Positions 17,574-25,965 of a stretch of 64,000 nucleotides of DNA are shown here, in pieces. Within the stretch, counting starts at the first letter, position 1; every line of letters begins with the position of its first letter. The stretch is from Brevibacillus fortis (GTDB lineage Bacteria; Bacillota; Bacilli; Brevibacillales; Brevibacillaceae), in NCBI RefSeq assembly GCF_003013395.1, contig NZ_PXZM01000036.1, positions 124,001 to 188,000 of the forward strand, read 5' to 3'. A model generated the notes under the pieces. It did no database searches and had not been told where the DNA came from. It worked only from the letters and a program-made list of their open reading frames with translations. A program made the translations under genes and the position numbers.

Positions 17574-17990
17574 ATGAGACTGCGTTTGTCATTACCGGGC
17601 TATTTATTGTTGCTCGGGGATCTGATCGCCTTCGTACTTTTTGTTTATTACGGAAAAATCATTCATAACTACCCTGTCACTGTCATGGGGATCATCGAAA
17701 CATTAGCTCCTTTCCTGGTGGGATGGATCATCGCGATTCTGCTTTTCAAGAGCTATGGACAGCGAACGTATGAATCTGCGGGCAGACAATTACTATCGGC
17801 ACTGATTACTTGGACAGTAGCGGCACCAATTGGCTTGCTGCTCCGCTCCTGGTGGACAGGTGTACCGATTACCCTTATTTTTGCAGGCGTTACTTATTTC
17901 ATTACACTGGCGTTTTTGCTCGGGTGGCGTGTACCGTTTGCCATCGGCTACGCGATCTACAAACGCAACAGACCTTTAGCGACCAGCTAA
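17574..17990 (+). CDS. DUF3054-type small integral membrane protein
   Basis: A 138-residue protein with four hydrophobic helices (about 8-28, 38-60, 74-92, 98-120). The loops LGDLIAFVLFVYYG, PFLVGWI and WTVAAPIGLLLRSWW match the pattern of the DUF3054 family, four-helix membrane proteins of unknown function common in actinobacteria and bacilli. ATG 17574 has AGAGGGT upstream. It is preceded by its own promoter and followed by a separate small gene. Confidence 0.75.
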   Translation: MRLRLSLPGYLLLLGDLIAFVLFVYYGKIIHNYPVTVMGIIETLAPFLVGWIIAILLFKSYGQRTYESAGRQLLSALITWTVAAPIGLLLRSWWTGVPITLIFAGVTYFITLAFLLGWRVPFAIGYAIYKRNRPLATS

Positions 17991-18045
17991 TAAAGTGGCC
18001 CAAATTGGTTACGCTATCCTATGAACCACTTAGGAGGTGAATCAA

Positions 18046-18177
18046 TTGGGAAAGAACAACAACAGCAAAGACCTCGGAAAAAACCGCGGCAAAACGCTGG
18101 ATGAAAAAGATCGCAATACAAATTTGCGACAATCGAACCATAATGATCGAAATGAAGGAACTGCAAAAGACCGCTGA
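18046..18177 (+). CDS. 43-residue polar, basic small protein
   Basis: A short frame opening with TTG at 18046, eight bases after a near-perfect TAGGAGGTGA ribosome site. The product (MGKNNNSKDLGKNRGKTLDE then a further 23 residues ending KDR) is almost entirely Asn, Lys, Asp, Arg and Gly, with no hydrophobic core, so it should be unstructured. The stop codon lies inside the stem of a terminator, which supports a real single-gene transcript. In composition it recalls minor small acid-soluble spore proteins, but I cannot match a named Ssp family. A sporulation or nucleic-acid-binding role is a guess. Confidence 0.6.
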   Translation: MGKNNNSKDLGKNRGKTLDEKDRNTNLRQSNHNDRNEGTAKDR

Positions 18178-18194
18178 GCAATCAGCGGTTTTCT
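18170..18194 (+). terminator. Rho-independent terminator overlapping the stop of the small protein
   Basis: CCGCTGA and TCAGCGG form a 7-bp perfect stem with a short loop, followed by TTTTCTT. The TGA of the small gene lies within the left arm. Confidence 0.8.
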
Positions 18195-18215
18195 TAATGG
18201 ATACAGGTCATGATG

Positions 18216-18224
18216 TGATATAAT
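18216..18224 (+). promoter_or_regulatory. Extended -10 promoter
   Basis: TGATATAAT is a TGn-TATAAT extended -10 with a weak -35, 36 bp before the start at 18260. It probably drives the hypothetical-tenI-thiE unit. Confidence 0.55.
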
Positions 18225-18259
18225 AGTGTTTGTTTTTTCTAGCGAGTGGAGGGAAACGT

Positions 18260-18622
18260 ATGACGGAACCGATGCAGAATGTTCAGCCGGTGACCTTGTC
18301 GTCACAGGCGTTTTTACTTTTGTGCAGACTATATGATGGCTGCTATGACGAATTGAAGCAAAATGAGCAGGCTCGCGAGCTTGTGGAGTCCATCGGTGAT
18401 ATTTTGTTGGCGGGCGTGGAGACGTTGGAGAAACAGGAAACCAAGCCGAAAAATATTACCTTCCCACTTACCGTGCAACAAGCATTTTTCTTGCGTCGGC
18501 TCGTGGTTGAGCTGTTGGCTCAGTCGCCGATGGACAAAGAAGACCGAACTACTCAATGGCTACAGGAATGTGTGACGGCACTCGCTGGAGGCGGTGTCCA
18601 ACCTGATGCCAAGCACTCGTGA
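18260..18622 (+). CDS. Hypothetical protein upstream of tenI
   Basis: A 120-residue soluble, mostly helical protein. ATG 18260 is preferred because GTGGAGGG lies just upstream and the extra 10 residues of the longer frame (from 18230) overlap the promoter. Segments LLLCRLYDGCYDELKQNEQA and LTVQQAFFLRRLVVELLAQS look like packed helices; no family is recognised. Its 3' end overlaps the start of tenI by 29 bp, so the two are translationally linked. A role in thiamin metabolism is only suggested by position. Confidence 0.6.
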   Translation: MTEPMQNVQPVTLSSQAFLLLCRLYDGCYDELKQNEQARELVESIGDILLAGVETLEKQETKPKNITFPLTVQQAFFLRRLVVELLAQSPMDKEDRTTQWLQECVTALAGGGVQPDAKHS

Positions 18623-19229
18623 GCTGCATGTAATTACGAGCGGTCGGCATTCGCTTGATGATGTATTGCGAATGGCAGAAGCTGCTTATGCGGGTGGTAT
18701 GAACTTTTTACACATACGGGAAAAACAGCGTACAGCAAAGGAATGCATGGACTGGGTAAAGGCATTGGCGAATGTCATCCCCCTTTCGTCCTTGATCGTG
18801 AATGATCGGGTGGACGTGGCTGCTGCTTCGGGTTGTGCCGGTGCTCACCTGGCATACCATAGTCTGTCTCCAGCGGAAGCGAGAATGGTGCTTGTGACTG
18901 GTCAAAAAATAGGGCGTTCCGTCCATTCCGTGGAGGAAGCAGAGCAAGCCATTGCCGCACAAGTCGATTATTTGCTCTACGGACATATTTTTGCGAGTGG
19001 TTCGAAGCCAGGTCTTCCGCCAAGAGGGACAACAGAACTCGCGCGAATGACGGCACGATTGAAGGTACCGATCATCGGACTCGGTGGCGTTACACCGGAA
19101 CGGACAGCGCAAGTTTTGGAAGCAGGTTGTGCGGGCATTGCTGTCTTATCGGGGATCACTGATGCAACTGATGCCAAGTCAGCAGCCAGTGCTTATCGAG
19201 AGGCATTGGATAGTTGGGAGGGTAAGTAA
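18594..19229 (+). CDS. tenI: Thiazole tautomerase TenI-like protein
   Basis: A ThiE-fold TIM barrel that in Bacillus subtilis aromatises the thiazole phosphate made by ThiG, rather than joining it to the pyrimidine. It has the TenI-type motif YLLYGHIFASGSKPGLPPRG (His near residue 127, matching the catalytic His of TenI), phosphate loop IGLGGVTPE (about 161-169) and IAVLSGIT. Its N-terminal LHVITSGRH matches TenI rather than the ThiE opening. The GTG at 18594 gives 211 residues but GGAGG is only 2 bp away; ATG 18606 would be 14 bp away, so the start is uncertain. thiE follows after 3 bp. Confidence 0.82.
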   Translation: MSNLMPSTRELHVITSGRHSLDDVLRMAEAAYAGGMNFLHIREKQRTAKECMDWVKALANVIPLSSLIVNDRVDVAAASGCAGAHLAYHSLSPAEARMVLVTGQKIGRSVHSVEEAEQAIAAQVDYLLYGHIFASGSKPGLPPRGTTELARMTARLKVPIIGLGGVTPERTAQVLEAGCAGIAVLSGITDATDAKSAASAYREALDSWEGK

Positions 19230-19232
19230 AGC

Positions 19233-19895
19233 ATGCGGAATATACAAAGACTTCGGGAAAAGATGGGCGTATACTTTGTCGTTGGTACGCAGGACTGCGA
19301 GTATTCCAGCGAAAAGACCGTGAAAATTGTAGAAGCAGCATTGCGCGGAGGAGTAGGCACTCTTCAATTGCGTGATAAAGGAAGCAAGTTGACTGCTGAG
19401 GAACAATATGAGCTGGGCCGACAACTGCAACAGCTATGTCGTGACCATGATACCTTATTTTTTGTGAATGACGATGTGGATCTAGCGATTCGCTTGCAGG
19501 CAGATGGCGTCCATGTCGGGCAAGATGACATGGCGTTGTCGGAGGTACGAGCCAAAGTTGGCTCCAAGATGTACATCGGTGTTTCTGCAGGTACGGTCGA
19601 AGAGGCGCTTGCTGCCCAAAACGGCGGTGTTGATTGTATCGGTGTAGGAGCGATGTTCGCTACCCGTTCCAAGGCAGATGCTGGCGAGCCTATCGGACCA
19701 GTGGGGCTAAAGGAGATCCGTAAGGCAGTGGGTACTGAGTTGCCTATCGTCGGGATTGGTGGTATTACACTGGTAAATGCTTCTGAAGTGATCGCTGCCG
19801 GGGCCGATGGAGTCGCGATTATCAGTGCGATTAGCCATGCCGAATCACCTGAAGAAGCAGCGCAAGCGTTACAGCGGATTGTACGATCGAGTTAG
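19233..19895 (+). CDS. thiE: Thiamine-phosphate synthase
   Basis: Joins hydroxymethylpyrimidine diphosphate and thiazole phosphate to make thiamin monophosphate in the cytoplasm. Typical features: YFVVGTQDC opening, LQLRDKGSKLT near residue 50 (diphosphate-binding Arg and Lys), FVNDDVDLAIRLQADGVHVGQDDM (about 77-100), IGVSAGT and the phosphate loop IVGIGGIT. Length 220 is normal. ATG 19233 has GGAGGGT upstream. No TPP riboswitch was found upstream of this unit and no other thi genes are in the window. Confidence 0.92.
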   Translation: MRNIQRLREKMGVYFVVGTQDCEYSSEKTVKIVEAALRGGVGTLQLRDKGSKLTAEEQYELGRQLQQLCRDHDTLFFVNDDVDLAIRLQADGVHVGQDDMALSEVRAKVGSKMYIGVSAGTVEEALAAQNGGVDCIGVGAMFATRSKADAGEPIGPVGLKEIRKAVGTELPIVGIGGITLVNASEVIAAGADGVAIISAISHAESPEEAAQALQRIVRSS

Positions 19896-19982
19896 CACGG
19901 ACAAAGCGACGATTACATATGGTAGGGTAATAGAAACAAACCAGGATGATGCGATATTGGTGATCAAAAGGAGGTGAAGCCG

Positions 19983-20891
19983 ATGAAAAATCGGATTTAC
20001 CGTATCGGATATGAATGGGTGAGCAAACGGGAATTGCTCGAGAGATTGTTCATGACCGACTGCATTCTTATCGAACACAAGCGAATGCATCCCCCACCGG
20101 AGGATCAAGATACGGAATTGCCACCGGAAAAGGAAGTCCATGCTGTTTTGGTTCGCAGCCAGCGCCGCCCGGGAGAATGGGTGACTTTCAACGGGCTATA
20201 CGAAGTACAGTCGAGAGAGCCCATCCCTTGGATCGATTCACCGTTGGAGTACCATCAATTCGGTGTAGAATTGATTCCTGGCAATATGCGCAGGGAAAAA
20301 GCACCTCAAGGCAGGATACCCGCACGAACCAAGCTGCAGATTGCAGCCGTACGACAAGATACAGTATTTGTCACGGTTCCTGGTCATCCCTCACGGCGTT
20401 ACGAAATGTCGTTGGCTCACGCGCGTTTTGCCAAGGATAACCCGACTGAATTGGAAATGAAGCTGCAAGTATACGCTTTTCCTCCACGTAATGATATTTT
20501 TGTGGATTGGTTATTGAAAGAAGGGCGCAAATCGGGAATTGTCACGCGCCCTAATCAGGAAAGGGTAGAGAAATCAGCTTTTCAGGTGTGGGAGGATCTA
20601 CGCCAAGAATACGGCATTAGCGTCAGTGCGGCATTGATTGCGATTAAACAGGCACTCATCGTTCTGGATCGTGCTGGTGTCGAGACTGATTTCCCGTATC
20701 CGGCCCAAGAGCGATCGGATTTATCTTTGTTCAGCGAATCGGAGCGAGAGGCCTTTTATTCCTACCAATCGGTTCGATGTGCGATGGCTGCTGTTGCTGC
20801 CCTTCTGACGATAGACCCCAAAGATCCATTGCAGGATACACTCTTGATGGATATCATGCTCGAACAACAAATCAACCGCAGGCGCGAATAG
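19983..20891 (+). CDS. Hypothetical protein, lineage-specific
   Basis: A 302-residue soluble protein. ATG 19983 is chosen over the in-frame GTG at 19974 because AAGGAGGTG sits 8 bp before the ATG and contains the GTG. The N-terminal ~160 residues are beta-rich (MKNRIYRIGYEW, LVRSQRRPGEWVTFNGLYEV, QIAAVRQDTVFVTVPGHPSRRY); the C-terminal ~120 are helical (VWEDLRQEYGISVSAALIAIKQALIVL). No catalytic motif, signal peptide or membrane segment is visible, and I do not recognise the family. It ends in a terminator that overlaps its last codons. Confidence 0.6.
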   Translation: MKNRIYRIGYEWVSKRELLERLFMTDCILIEHKRMHPPPEDQDTELPPEKEVHAVLVRSQRRPGEWVTFNGLYEVQSREPIPWIDSPLEYHQFGVELIPGNMRREKAPQGRIPARTKLQIAAVRQDTVFVTVPGHPSRRYEMSLAHARFAKDNPTELEMKLQVYAFPPRNDIFVDWLLKEGRKSGIVTRPNQERVEKSAFQVWEDLRQEYGISVSAALIAIKQALIVLDRAGVETDFPYPAQERSDLSLFSESEREAFYSYQSVRCAMAAVAALLTIDPKDPLQDTLLMDIMLEQQINRRRE

Positions 20892-20907
20892 CGTTTGCGG
20901 TTTTTAG
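20874..20907 (+). terminator. Rho-independent terminator overlapping CDS end
   Basis: AACCGCA (20874-20880) pairs with TGCGGTT (20896-20902), with an inner CGC/GCG helix, followed by a T run. It begins inside the last codons of the preceding gene. A TATAAT at 20928-20933 just downstream may be the -10 for the next gene, without a good -35. Confidence 0.65.
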
Positions 20908-20976
20908 GTTTTTCGTCAAAGTAGTAGTATAATGGGAGTTGGTAGAAGAACCCAATGAAAAGGATGTGTGACCATC

Positions 20977-21267
20977 ATGTATGTATCCATGAACAGACTG
21001 ACTGTACCAGCAGACTACCAATCCCATTTGGAACGCGCATTTGGTAATGGGGGAGAACGAATGAAGGAGGTTCCAGGTTTTTTGGAGTTCCTTTTCCTGG
21101 CACCAACGGAAGGTGACGAATACATCGTTTTTACGAAGTGGACAGATGAGGAATCGTTTACAAATTGGACGCAAAGCGAGGCTTTCAAGCGTGCGCATAC
21201 AGGAACCAACCAAAATAGCCCGGTAAAATCGGATTTGCGCAATTACGCTGTTAAAGCCCAATCATAA
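20977..21267 (+). CDS. Antibiotic biosynthesis monooxygenase (ABM) domain protein, HmoA/IsdG-like
   Basis: A 96-residue single ABM-fold protein. MNRLTVPADYQSHLERAFGN, PGFLEFLFLAPTEGDEYIVFTKW and TDEESFTNWTQSEAFKRAH match the pattern of the Bacillus heme-degrading monooxygenases HmoA/HmoB and related dimeric alpha-beta barrel proteins. The His in FKRAH is at the place where IsdG-type enzymes have the heme-ligand His. GTG 20968 is an alternative start; ATG 20977 gives the conserved MYVSMNRLTV opening. Heme degradation is plausible but not proven. Confidence 0.72.
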   Translation: MYVSMNRLTVPADYQSHLERAFGNGGERMKEVPGFLEFLFLAPTEGDEYIVFTKWTDEESFTNWTQSEAFKRAHTGTNQNSPVKSDLRNYAVKAQS

Positions 21268-21271
21268 AACG

Positions 21272-21310
21272 AAAGCATTTGTCTCTATTTCTACGGGGCA
21301 AATGCTTTTT
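21272..21310 (+). terminator. Rho-independent terminator
   Basis: AAAGCATTTG (21272-21281) pairs with CAAATGCTTT (21299-21308) around a 17-base loop, followed by T's. Confidence 0.75.
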
Positions 21311-21632
21311 GGATGATTGAATAATAAACATCCTTTACTTTTTTATGCTTGATCGTGATATGATAGAAAATATTGGGAAAGCGTTTTCAGTCAAACATGA
21401 TCAGGGGGTGAAGGTGTCCGAATAAGGCATTAGAAAATGCGCGAAAATAGGATGCTAGCCGAGATTGTTTGTCTGTAAGGATAAGAAGAGAACCTGATTG
21501 GATGGTGTCATACTCTGCACCAGGATATCATCAAGCCGCTTTACATCTTGTCTCATTTACGTCCATAATAGAGCCTATACATACTTGGAAAATTAGCCTC
21601 AATGAAGCACGGAGAAAAGGAGCCAGAGTGTT
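21311..21632 (+). promoter_or_regulatory. Long leader with extended -10 before histidine kinase
   Basis: About 320 bp without a gene. TGATATGAT (TATGAT at 21359-21364) is an extended -10 with a weak TTTACT -35 at 21334, leaving a leader of about 265 bases before the TTG start at 21633. Short start codons in the leader (for example GTG near 21410) lead only to stops within a few codons. I see no recognisable riboswitch fold and no convincing SigH promoter. Confidence 0.4.
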
Positions 21633-23159
21633 TTGAAAAATCGAATAAGTAAGTATCTTACTCATTTGGTCCCTGCGGCGGTGGCCAAGACGTTTTCCTT
21701 TCTTTCAGATCATCATTACTCTGCTTTGCTTCTAGAAGACCGCGAAAATAGAGAGGCTTTGTTTGTTCAGCAAATCACGAAATGGATTGAAGTCGTAAAA
21801 GTAATCGACACGTATACGTTCGAGCGAGAATTGAGCGAAATTGCGTACAAATTTTCGTTGCTCGGAATGAATCTTACGTATTTGCAGCAATTTTTGCGCA
21901 AGTGTCGAGATGTTATTGTTGAAGAAATGAATAACAACGCATTTTCTCTTGCTACGTCGGAAATGGAGCGAGTAGAGCTTTTGCAAGGACAGATTCGTCT
22001 CTATCAATCGATGGACTATATTTTGTGTCAAATGGACGATGTCTTCAACAAAAATACGCATCAATTTCCGGTTGAAAAAACACCACCTTCTCCTGTAAGT
22101 ACGACCAAAGGAGAAGATGTTACGATGCTAGCTGAACAGGAGCTTGTTCAATTGGTTCTGCAGTCCAGCGATATTGCCGTCTTGATGATCGATCGCCAGC
22201 TGCGAGTAATTGAAGCGAATTTCGCAGTCTGTCATTTATTTGGCGTGGATCGGAATCTAATTATAGGCCAAAACATTGATCGGGCATTACGTCCTCATGT
22301 AAGCGAGCGCTTTGTCCAGTGGGTGATTGAACGCGGGCAGTCCGGCCATTATGTTGCAGAATACAGTGGCAAATGGACAACTGTTAGTACGAGCCCCATT
22401 TATTACGATGGAGAGATGTGGGGAGCGATCGCCGTTCTTCGAAATGTCACGGAAAGCAAAAAGTACGAAGAAGAATTGAGCAAGCGTGAAGCGCTGGCAG
22501 CAGTTGGGCAACTGGCCGCTGGGATGGCGCATGAGATTCGGAATCCGCTGACAGCCATCAAGGGTTTTATTCAGTTGTTGCGGGAGCAAGGAGAAGCAAA
22601 TCGCAGTGAATCTTATTTTTCTGTCATATTAACGGAAATTGAACGTATTGATGGGCTATTGAACGATGTCCTTGTTTTGGCCCGGTACAGGGATGACAAA
22701 ATCGTATCGGAACGTTTCTTAGTGATGGACGAGTTACATGGAGTCATTCGTTTACTGGAGCCAGAAGCAAATCGAAGAGGAATCAAGCTTGAGCTGGACA
22801 TTGCACAAGGCGAATGGCATGTGTTCGGCCATCGTTCGCGGATCAAGCAAGCCATCCTGAACATCTTGAAAAATGCGCTTGAAGCTTTGATGACCCAAGG
22901 CAACCTTGTTCATGTAAAAGTGTACTCATCTATCCATCAAGTAGTCATTGTTGTAGAGGACAACGGACCTGGTCTATCAGATTCATGCTTGCAAAATTTA
23001 TTCGTTCCTTTTTATACGACGAAACAAGAGGGGACGGGGTTAGGTTTGTCTACGACACAACGCATCATTGCAGATCACGGTGGCGAAATCTTTGCGGAAA
23101 ACTCTCCGAAATTGAAAGGAGCCCGTTTTGAGATTCGTTTACCTCTCTCCATTTCCTAA
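21633..23159 (+). CDS. PAS sensor histidine kinase, sporulation-kinase type
   Basis: A soluble kinase with no membrane helix. Residues 1-150 are an all-helical sensor-like region (RsbRD/globin-sensor-like in look); residues 170-285 are a PAS domain (IAVLMIDRQLRVIEANFAVC); the HisKA block is AAVGQLAAGMAHEIRNPLTA with the phospho-His near 302; the ATPase has LNILKNALEALM, VEDNGPGLS and GTGLGLSTTQRIIADHGG. This architecture is that of the orphan kinases feeding the Spo0F/Spo0A phosphorelay. No response regulator is adjacent, which fits. TTG 21633 has AAAAGGAG 10 bp upstream. Sporulation input is inferred from family resemblance. Confidence 0.85.
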   Translation: MKNRISKYLTHLVPAAVAKTFSFLSDHHYSALLLEDRENREALFVQQITKWIEVVKVIDTYTFERELSEIAYKFSLLGMNLTYLQQFLRKCRDVIVEEMNNNAFSLATSEMERVELLQGQIRLYQSMDYILCQMDDVFNKNTHQFPVEKTPPSPVSTTKGEDVTMLAEQELVQLVLQSSDIAVLMIDRQLRVIEANFAVCHLFGVDRNLIIGQNIDRALRPHVSERFVQWVIERGQSGHYVAEYSGKWTTVSTSPIYYDGEMWGAIAVLRNVTESKKYEEELSKREALAAVGQLAAGMAHEIRNPLTAIKGFIQLLREQGEANRSESYFSVILTEIERIDGLLNDVLVLARYRDDKIVSERFLVMDELHGVIRLLEPEANRRGIKLELDIAQGEWHVFGHRSRIKQAILNILKNALEALMTQGNLVHVKVYSSIHQVVIVVEDNGPGLSDSCLQNLFVPFYTTKQEGTGLGLSTTQRIIADHGGEIFAENSPKLKGARFEIRLPLSIS

Positions 23160-23183
23160 ATAAACAAAAAAGATTGTGACTGT

Positions 23184-23211
23184 AGACGGATCCGTTATCC
23201 GTCTTTTTTTA
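23184..23211 (+). terminator. Rho-independent terminator
   Basis: AGACGGAT and ATCCGTCT form a perfect 8-bp stem with a 5-base loop, followed by T7. Confidence 0.85.
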
Positions 23212-23350
23212 TGTCTGAATAAGCTGATAGACCTATTCGCGAAAAAGTTGCAAGTCTTTGGAATCAATCTTTTTGTAAGTTGTTGTCAAACCCTGTCGTT
23301 CAGTGGAATAATTTACAAAACGGTTACAATTTGAACGGAGTTGAACGACG

Positions 23351-23860
23351 GTGATTCGGATGCTGAAAAAAAACGAAACGAGGTGGAGCTACTGGGAGGT
23401 TTGGTATGAGGAAAAGGAGCACCTTTACACCGTACATTACGGAAATGTAGGGGAAATGGGTGACCATTTTGCTGTAGTAGCGGAGCAGATCGAGGGAAGG
23501 GCAGACGATGTTTTGCAGAGCTGGGCAGAAGAGATGAAAGAACAAGGATACCAGGTCATGAAAGAGAACGATTTCCATCCGATGATCGTTCGCTTTGCCC
23601 ATTTGTGTGAGTCAGAGATTGAGATGCGCTATTTGATCGAACAGCTTTTGGATGAATGCTTGGGAAAAACGGGGAATGGTCACAGCGATGGTGGGGAAGA
23701 CAGCGAGAGGACGTTGGCCGTGATTTGCCGGGTTATCGATACGAAGAAAGCGGCTGCTGCCGTAATTGAAGCTATGTCCGGCGCACAGCTTGTAGAAGGG
23801 ATTTCCATCAGCATAAAGCAGGAGGATGGAAACTTGATTCGACTTAATCCTCCTGCCTGA
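23351..23860 (+). CDS. Hypothetical protein
   Basis: A 169-residue acidic soluble protein starting at GTG 23351 (ATG 23360 is an in-frame alternative), with AACGGAG upstream. The N-terminal segment (SYWEVWYEEKEHLYTVHYGNVGEMGD) is beta-rich and loosely WGR-like; the middle is helical; a Gly/Asp-rich linker near 110-120 separates a C-terminal domain (TLAVICRVIDTKKAAAAVIEAM). No catalytic motif seen. It converges on the response regulator at 23872. Confidence 0.6.
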   Translation: MIRMLKKNETRWSYWEVWYEEKEHLYTVHYGNVGEMGDHFAVVAEQIEGRADDVLQSWAEEMKEQGYQVMKENDFHPMIVRFAHLCESEIEMRYLIEQLLDECLGKTGNGHSDGGEDSERTLAVICRVIDTKKAAAAVIEAMSGAQLVEGISISIKQEDGNLIRLNPPA

Positions 23861-23871
23861 AACTGTCTGAT

Positions 23872-24558
23872 TTATTTCACGATTTTATGCCGCAGTGCTT
23901 TTGCCACTGCTTGTGTACGATCTTCCACACCCATTTTTTGCAAAATCCGATGCACGTGTGTTTTTACAGTGCCTTCTGAGATAAACAAGTTTTGCGCAAT
24001 CTGATCATTTCGATAGCCATTTGCGATCTGTTGAAGTACATCCAGCTCTCGATCCGTCAGTTCATCCAGCAAGACTGATTGGGAAGTGGTAGTCGAATCA
24101 GGCGTCTCGCGTTGACCTTGCAGAGCTTCGGCAAGGGCTTTTGCAGCTGTCACGGTGTGGAAGAGGGCTTCTCCCTGATGGGCTCTGCGAATCAGATCAA
24201 GCATTTCCTGAGAGTCGGCATCCTTTAGCATATAGCCGACGGCTCCAGCACGAATCCCTTCCACCACATAATTGTGATTGTCAAAGGTTGTAAGAATTAA
24301 TACCTTCGTGCGAGGATGCTGCTGCATGATTTCTCTTGTGGCCTCAATGCCAGATTTGTTGGGCATTTGAACATCCATCAAAACGACATCAGGTGTGAGG
24401 GTGCCAATCAGTTCTACTGCTTCTACGCCATCGGAAGCTTCCCCAATTACCTCCATATCAGATTGCATTTGAATGACATAACCCAAACCTTGGCGAATCA
24501 TGGTTTGGTCATCGACTAGGACCACGCGAATGGCTCCTTCTTTTTGTTTACCGGTCAT
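23872..24558 (-). CDS. NarL/LuxR-family response regulator
   Basis: Receiver plus LuxR helix-turn-helix. The receiver has VDDQTMIRQG near residue 15-24, phospho-acceptor Asp in DVVLMDVQMPNKSG (about 60) and Lys in GYMLKDAD (about 110). The C-terminal ELTDRELDVLQQIANGYRND and SEGTVKTHVHRILQKM are the LuxR-type DNA-binding helices. The start codon overlaps the stop of the kinase gene (ATGA), so the two are translationally coupled. The target is unknown; the pair is divergent from the MarR-RND unit. Confidence 0.92.
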   Translation of the reverse strand: MTGKQKEGAIRVVLVDDQTMIRQGLGYVIQMQSDMEVIGEASDGVEAVELIGTLTPDVVLMDVQMPNKSGIEATREIMQQHPRTKVLILTTFDNHNYVVEGIRAGAVGYMLKDADSQEMLDLIRRAHQGEALFHTVTAAKALAEALQGQRETPDSTTTSQSVLLDELTDRELDVLQQIANGYRNDQIAQNLFISEGTVKTHVHRILQKMGVEDRTQAVAKALRHKIVK

Positions 24559-25757
24559 GTTCGCATGCTCCTTTCAGGTTCAGTCTGGCGAATCGGAAAG
24601 CTGAAATCCAGTTGAAAACCGTGGGGCTCTCGAATGCGATACGCGAGAGTCCCGTTCAGTAATTGAATTCGTTCAGATATGCCAGTTAGGCCAAAGCCAG
24701 GTTTGATTTTTTGGTCGCTCGTGATGCTTCCATCGTCTCGAATCGATAACAAAAGGATGTCCTTCTTTTGTTCAATGATGACGAGGATTTCTTTTGCGTC
24801 AGAGTGTCGTAGTGAATTGGTGATCGCTTCTTGCAAAATTCGATAAAACGTAATCGTCATTTCCTGAGAGAGCGGGATGTCCAGATCGGAGCATATCAGC
24901 TCCATTTTTATTCCTGTATGCTTTTGAGCCTGTGACAAGAGAGCCCTCAATGGCGTAAGTCCAAGGGAGGTTTTATCAAGAGCCAGTGTATGGACAGACG
25001 TGCGAATATCCTCCAGACTTTGTTTGGCAACACCAAGCATGTTGCGCACGGCTTCTTGTGCGTTGTCAGGTCCATCCTGCAACATATACTTCAAGGCATG
25101 CAGCTGGACTATGAGTGAAGTCAAACTATGGCCCAATGCATCGTGAATATCACGGGCAATTCTCGTCCGTTCCTCAAGAACCGCTACTTGCAGGGAATGA
25201 AGCGCTGCTTCTTGAAGCTGTGAGTGCGCCTCTTGCAACTCTGTATGTGCTTTTTGTAGCTGTTTCAGGTGTTGTTGGTTGGTTTCGTATGCTTCGGTTT
25301 GAATCCGATAGCCACGTGCGCCGATATAGCAGCCGACATACGTAAGGATATAGGAAATGATGTGCGTGAATTTCAGGTTTTCTTCAAAATATAAAAAAAG
25401 CGTACTGCATGTACCAAAAAAAGTAGCATAGGCCAACGCACGGCGCCCATGAATGTGAAATCCGATAAAAACAGCGAGTGGGAGCATCAAGCCGAAGCCC
25501 TCTCCACCTAAAATGAGGGACTTTAGTAAGGAAACGATCCCAAGCACGACTGTCACTATTTCGAATTGGAAAGGCTTCCATTTTTTCTTGGAAGTCCAAA
25601 ATACCACAAGGTAACAAATAAATAGTACAATGGTTAGAGAAAATTGCAACGGAGTTTCCCGTTTAAACGAATCAGGAAGCAAAGCTAATACAATTAAGAT
25701 AGAAAACCAAATGATCAGTAAACGTTTTTGTATGGCTTTCATCATTATCTTCAACAA
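24555..25757 (-). CDS. Sensor histidine kinase, HisKA_3 (DesK/LiaS-like) family
   Basis: A membrane kinase paired with the NarL-type regulator. Five or six hydrophobic segments occupy about residues 10-160, followed by a coiled coil (LKQLQKAHTELQEAHSQLQE), the HisKA_3 box LEERTRIARDIHDALGHSLT (phospho-His in DIHD) and an ATPase (LQEAITNSLRHS, GFGLTGISERI). TTG 25757 is preferred because GAAGGA lies 7 bp upstream; the longer frame from GTG 25790 has no ribosome site. The signal is unknown; a DesK- or LiaS-like membrane or envelope stress sensor is the usual role. Confidence 0.88.
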   Translation of the reverse strand: MLKIMMKAIQKRLLIIWFSILIVLALLPDSFKRETPLQFSLTIVLFICYLVVFWTSKKKWKPFQFEIVTVVLGIVSLLKSLILGGEGFGLMLPLAVFIGFHIHGRRALAYATFFGTCSTLFLYFEENLKFTHIISYILTYVGCYIGARGYRIQTEAYETNQQHLKQLQKAHTELQEAHSQLQEAALHSLQVAVLEERTRIARDIHDALGHSLTSLIVQLHALKYMLQDGPDNAQEAVRNMLGVAKQSLEDIRTSVHTLALDKTSLGLTPLRALLSQAQKHTGIKMELICSDLDIPLSQEMTITFYRILQEAITNSLRHSDAKEILVIIEQKKDILLLSIRDDGSITSDQKIKPGFGLTGISERIQLLNGTLAYRIREPHGFQLDFSFPIRQTEPERSMRT

Positions 25758-25965
25758 TGAAAAGTCCTTCTTTCTCTGCCGGATAATCACTTAACTTCAT
25801 TCTAGCATGCGTTGTCGTCTATCTCTAGATAGATAAATCCCTGTCAGAAATCTACCCCTGGGTAGACTTCACTACATATACAATTCAGTAGAATTATTTT
25901 TGGGAAATAAACGATTAGTTATGAGTGTGTGAAGTGGTTAAGTAAGGATGGCAAGGGAGGTTCTC

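Noticed and set aside
18170..18195. CTGAG-like sequence near tenI that could suggest a TPP riboswitch
   Set aside because: The bases belong to the terminator stem of the small upstream gene; none of the conserved THI-box helices or the distal GCG/GGA elements are present before tenI.
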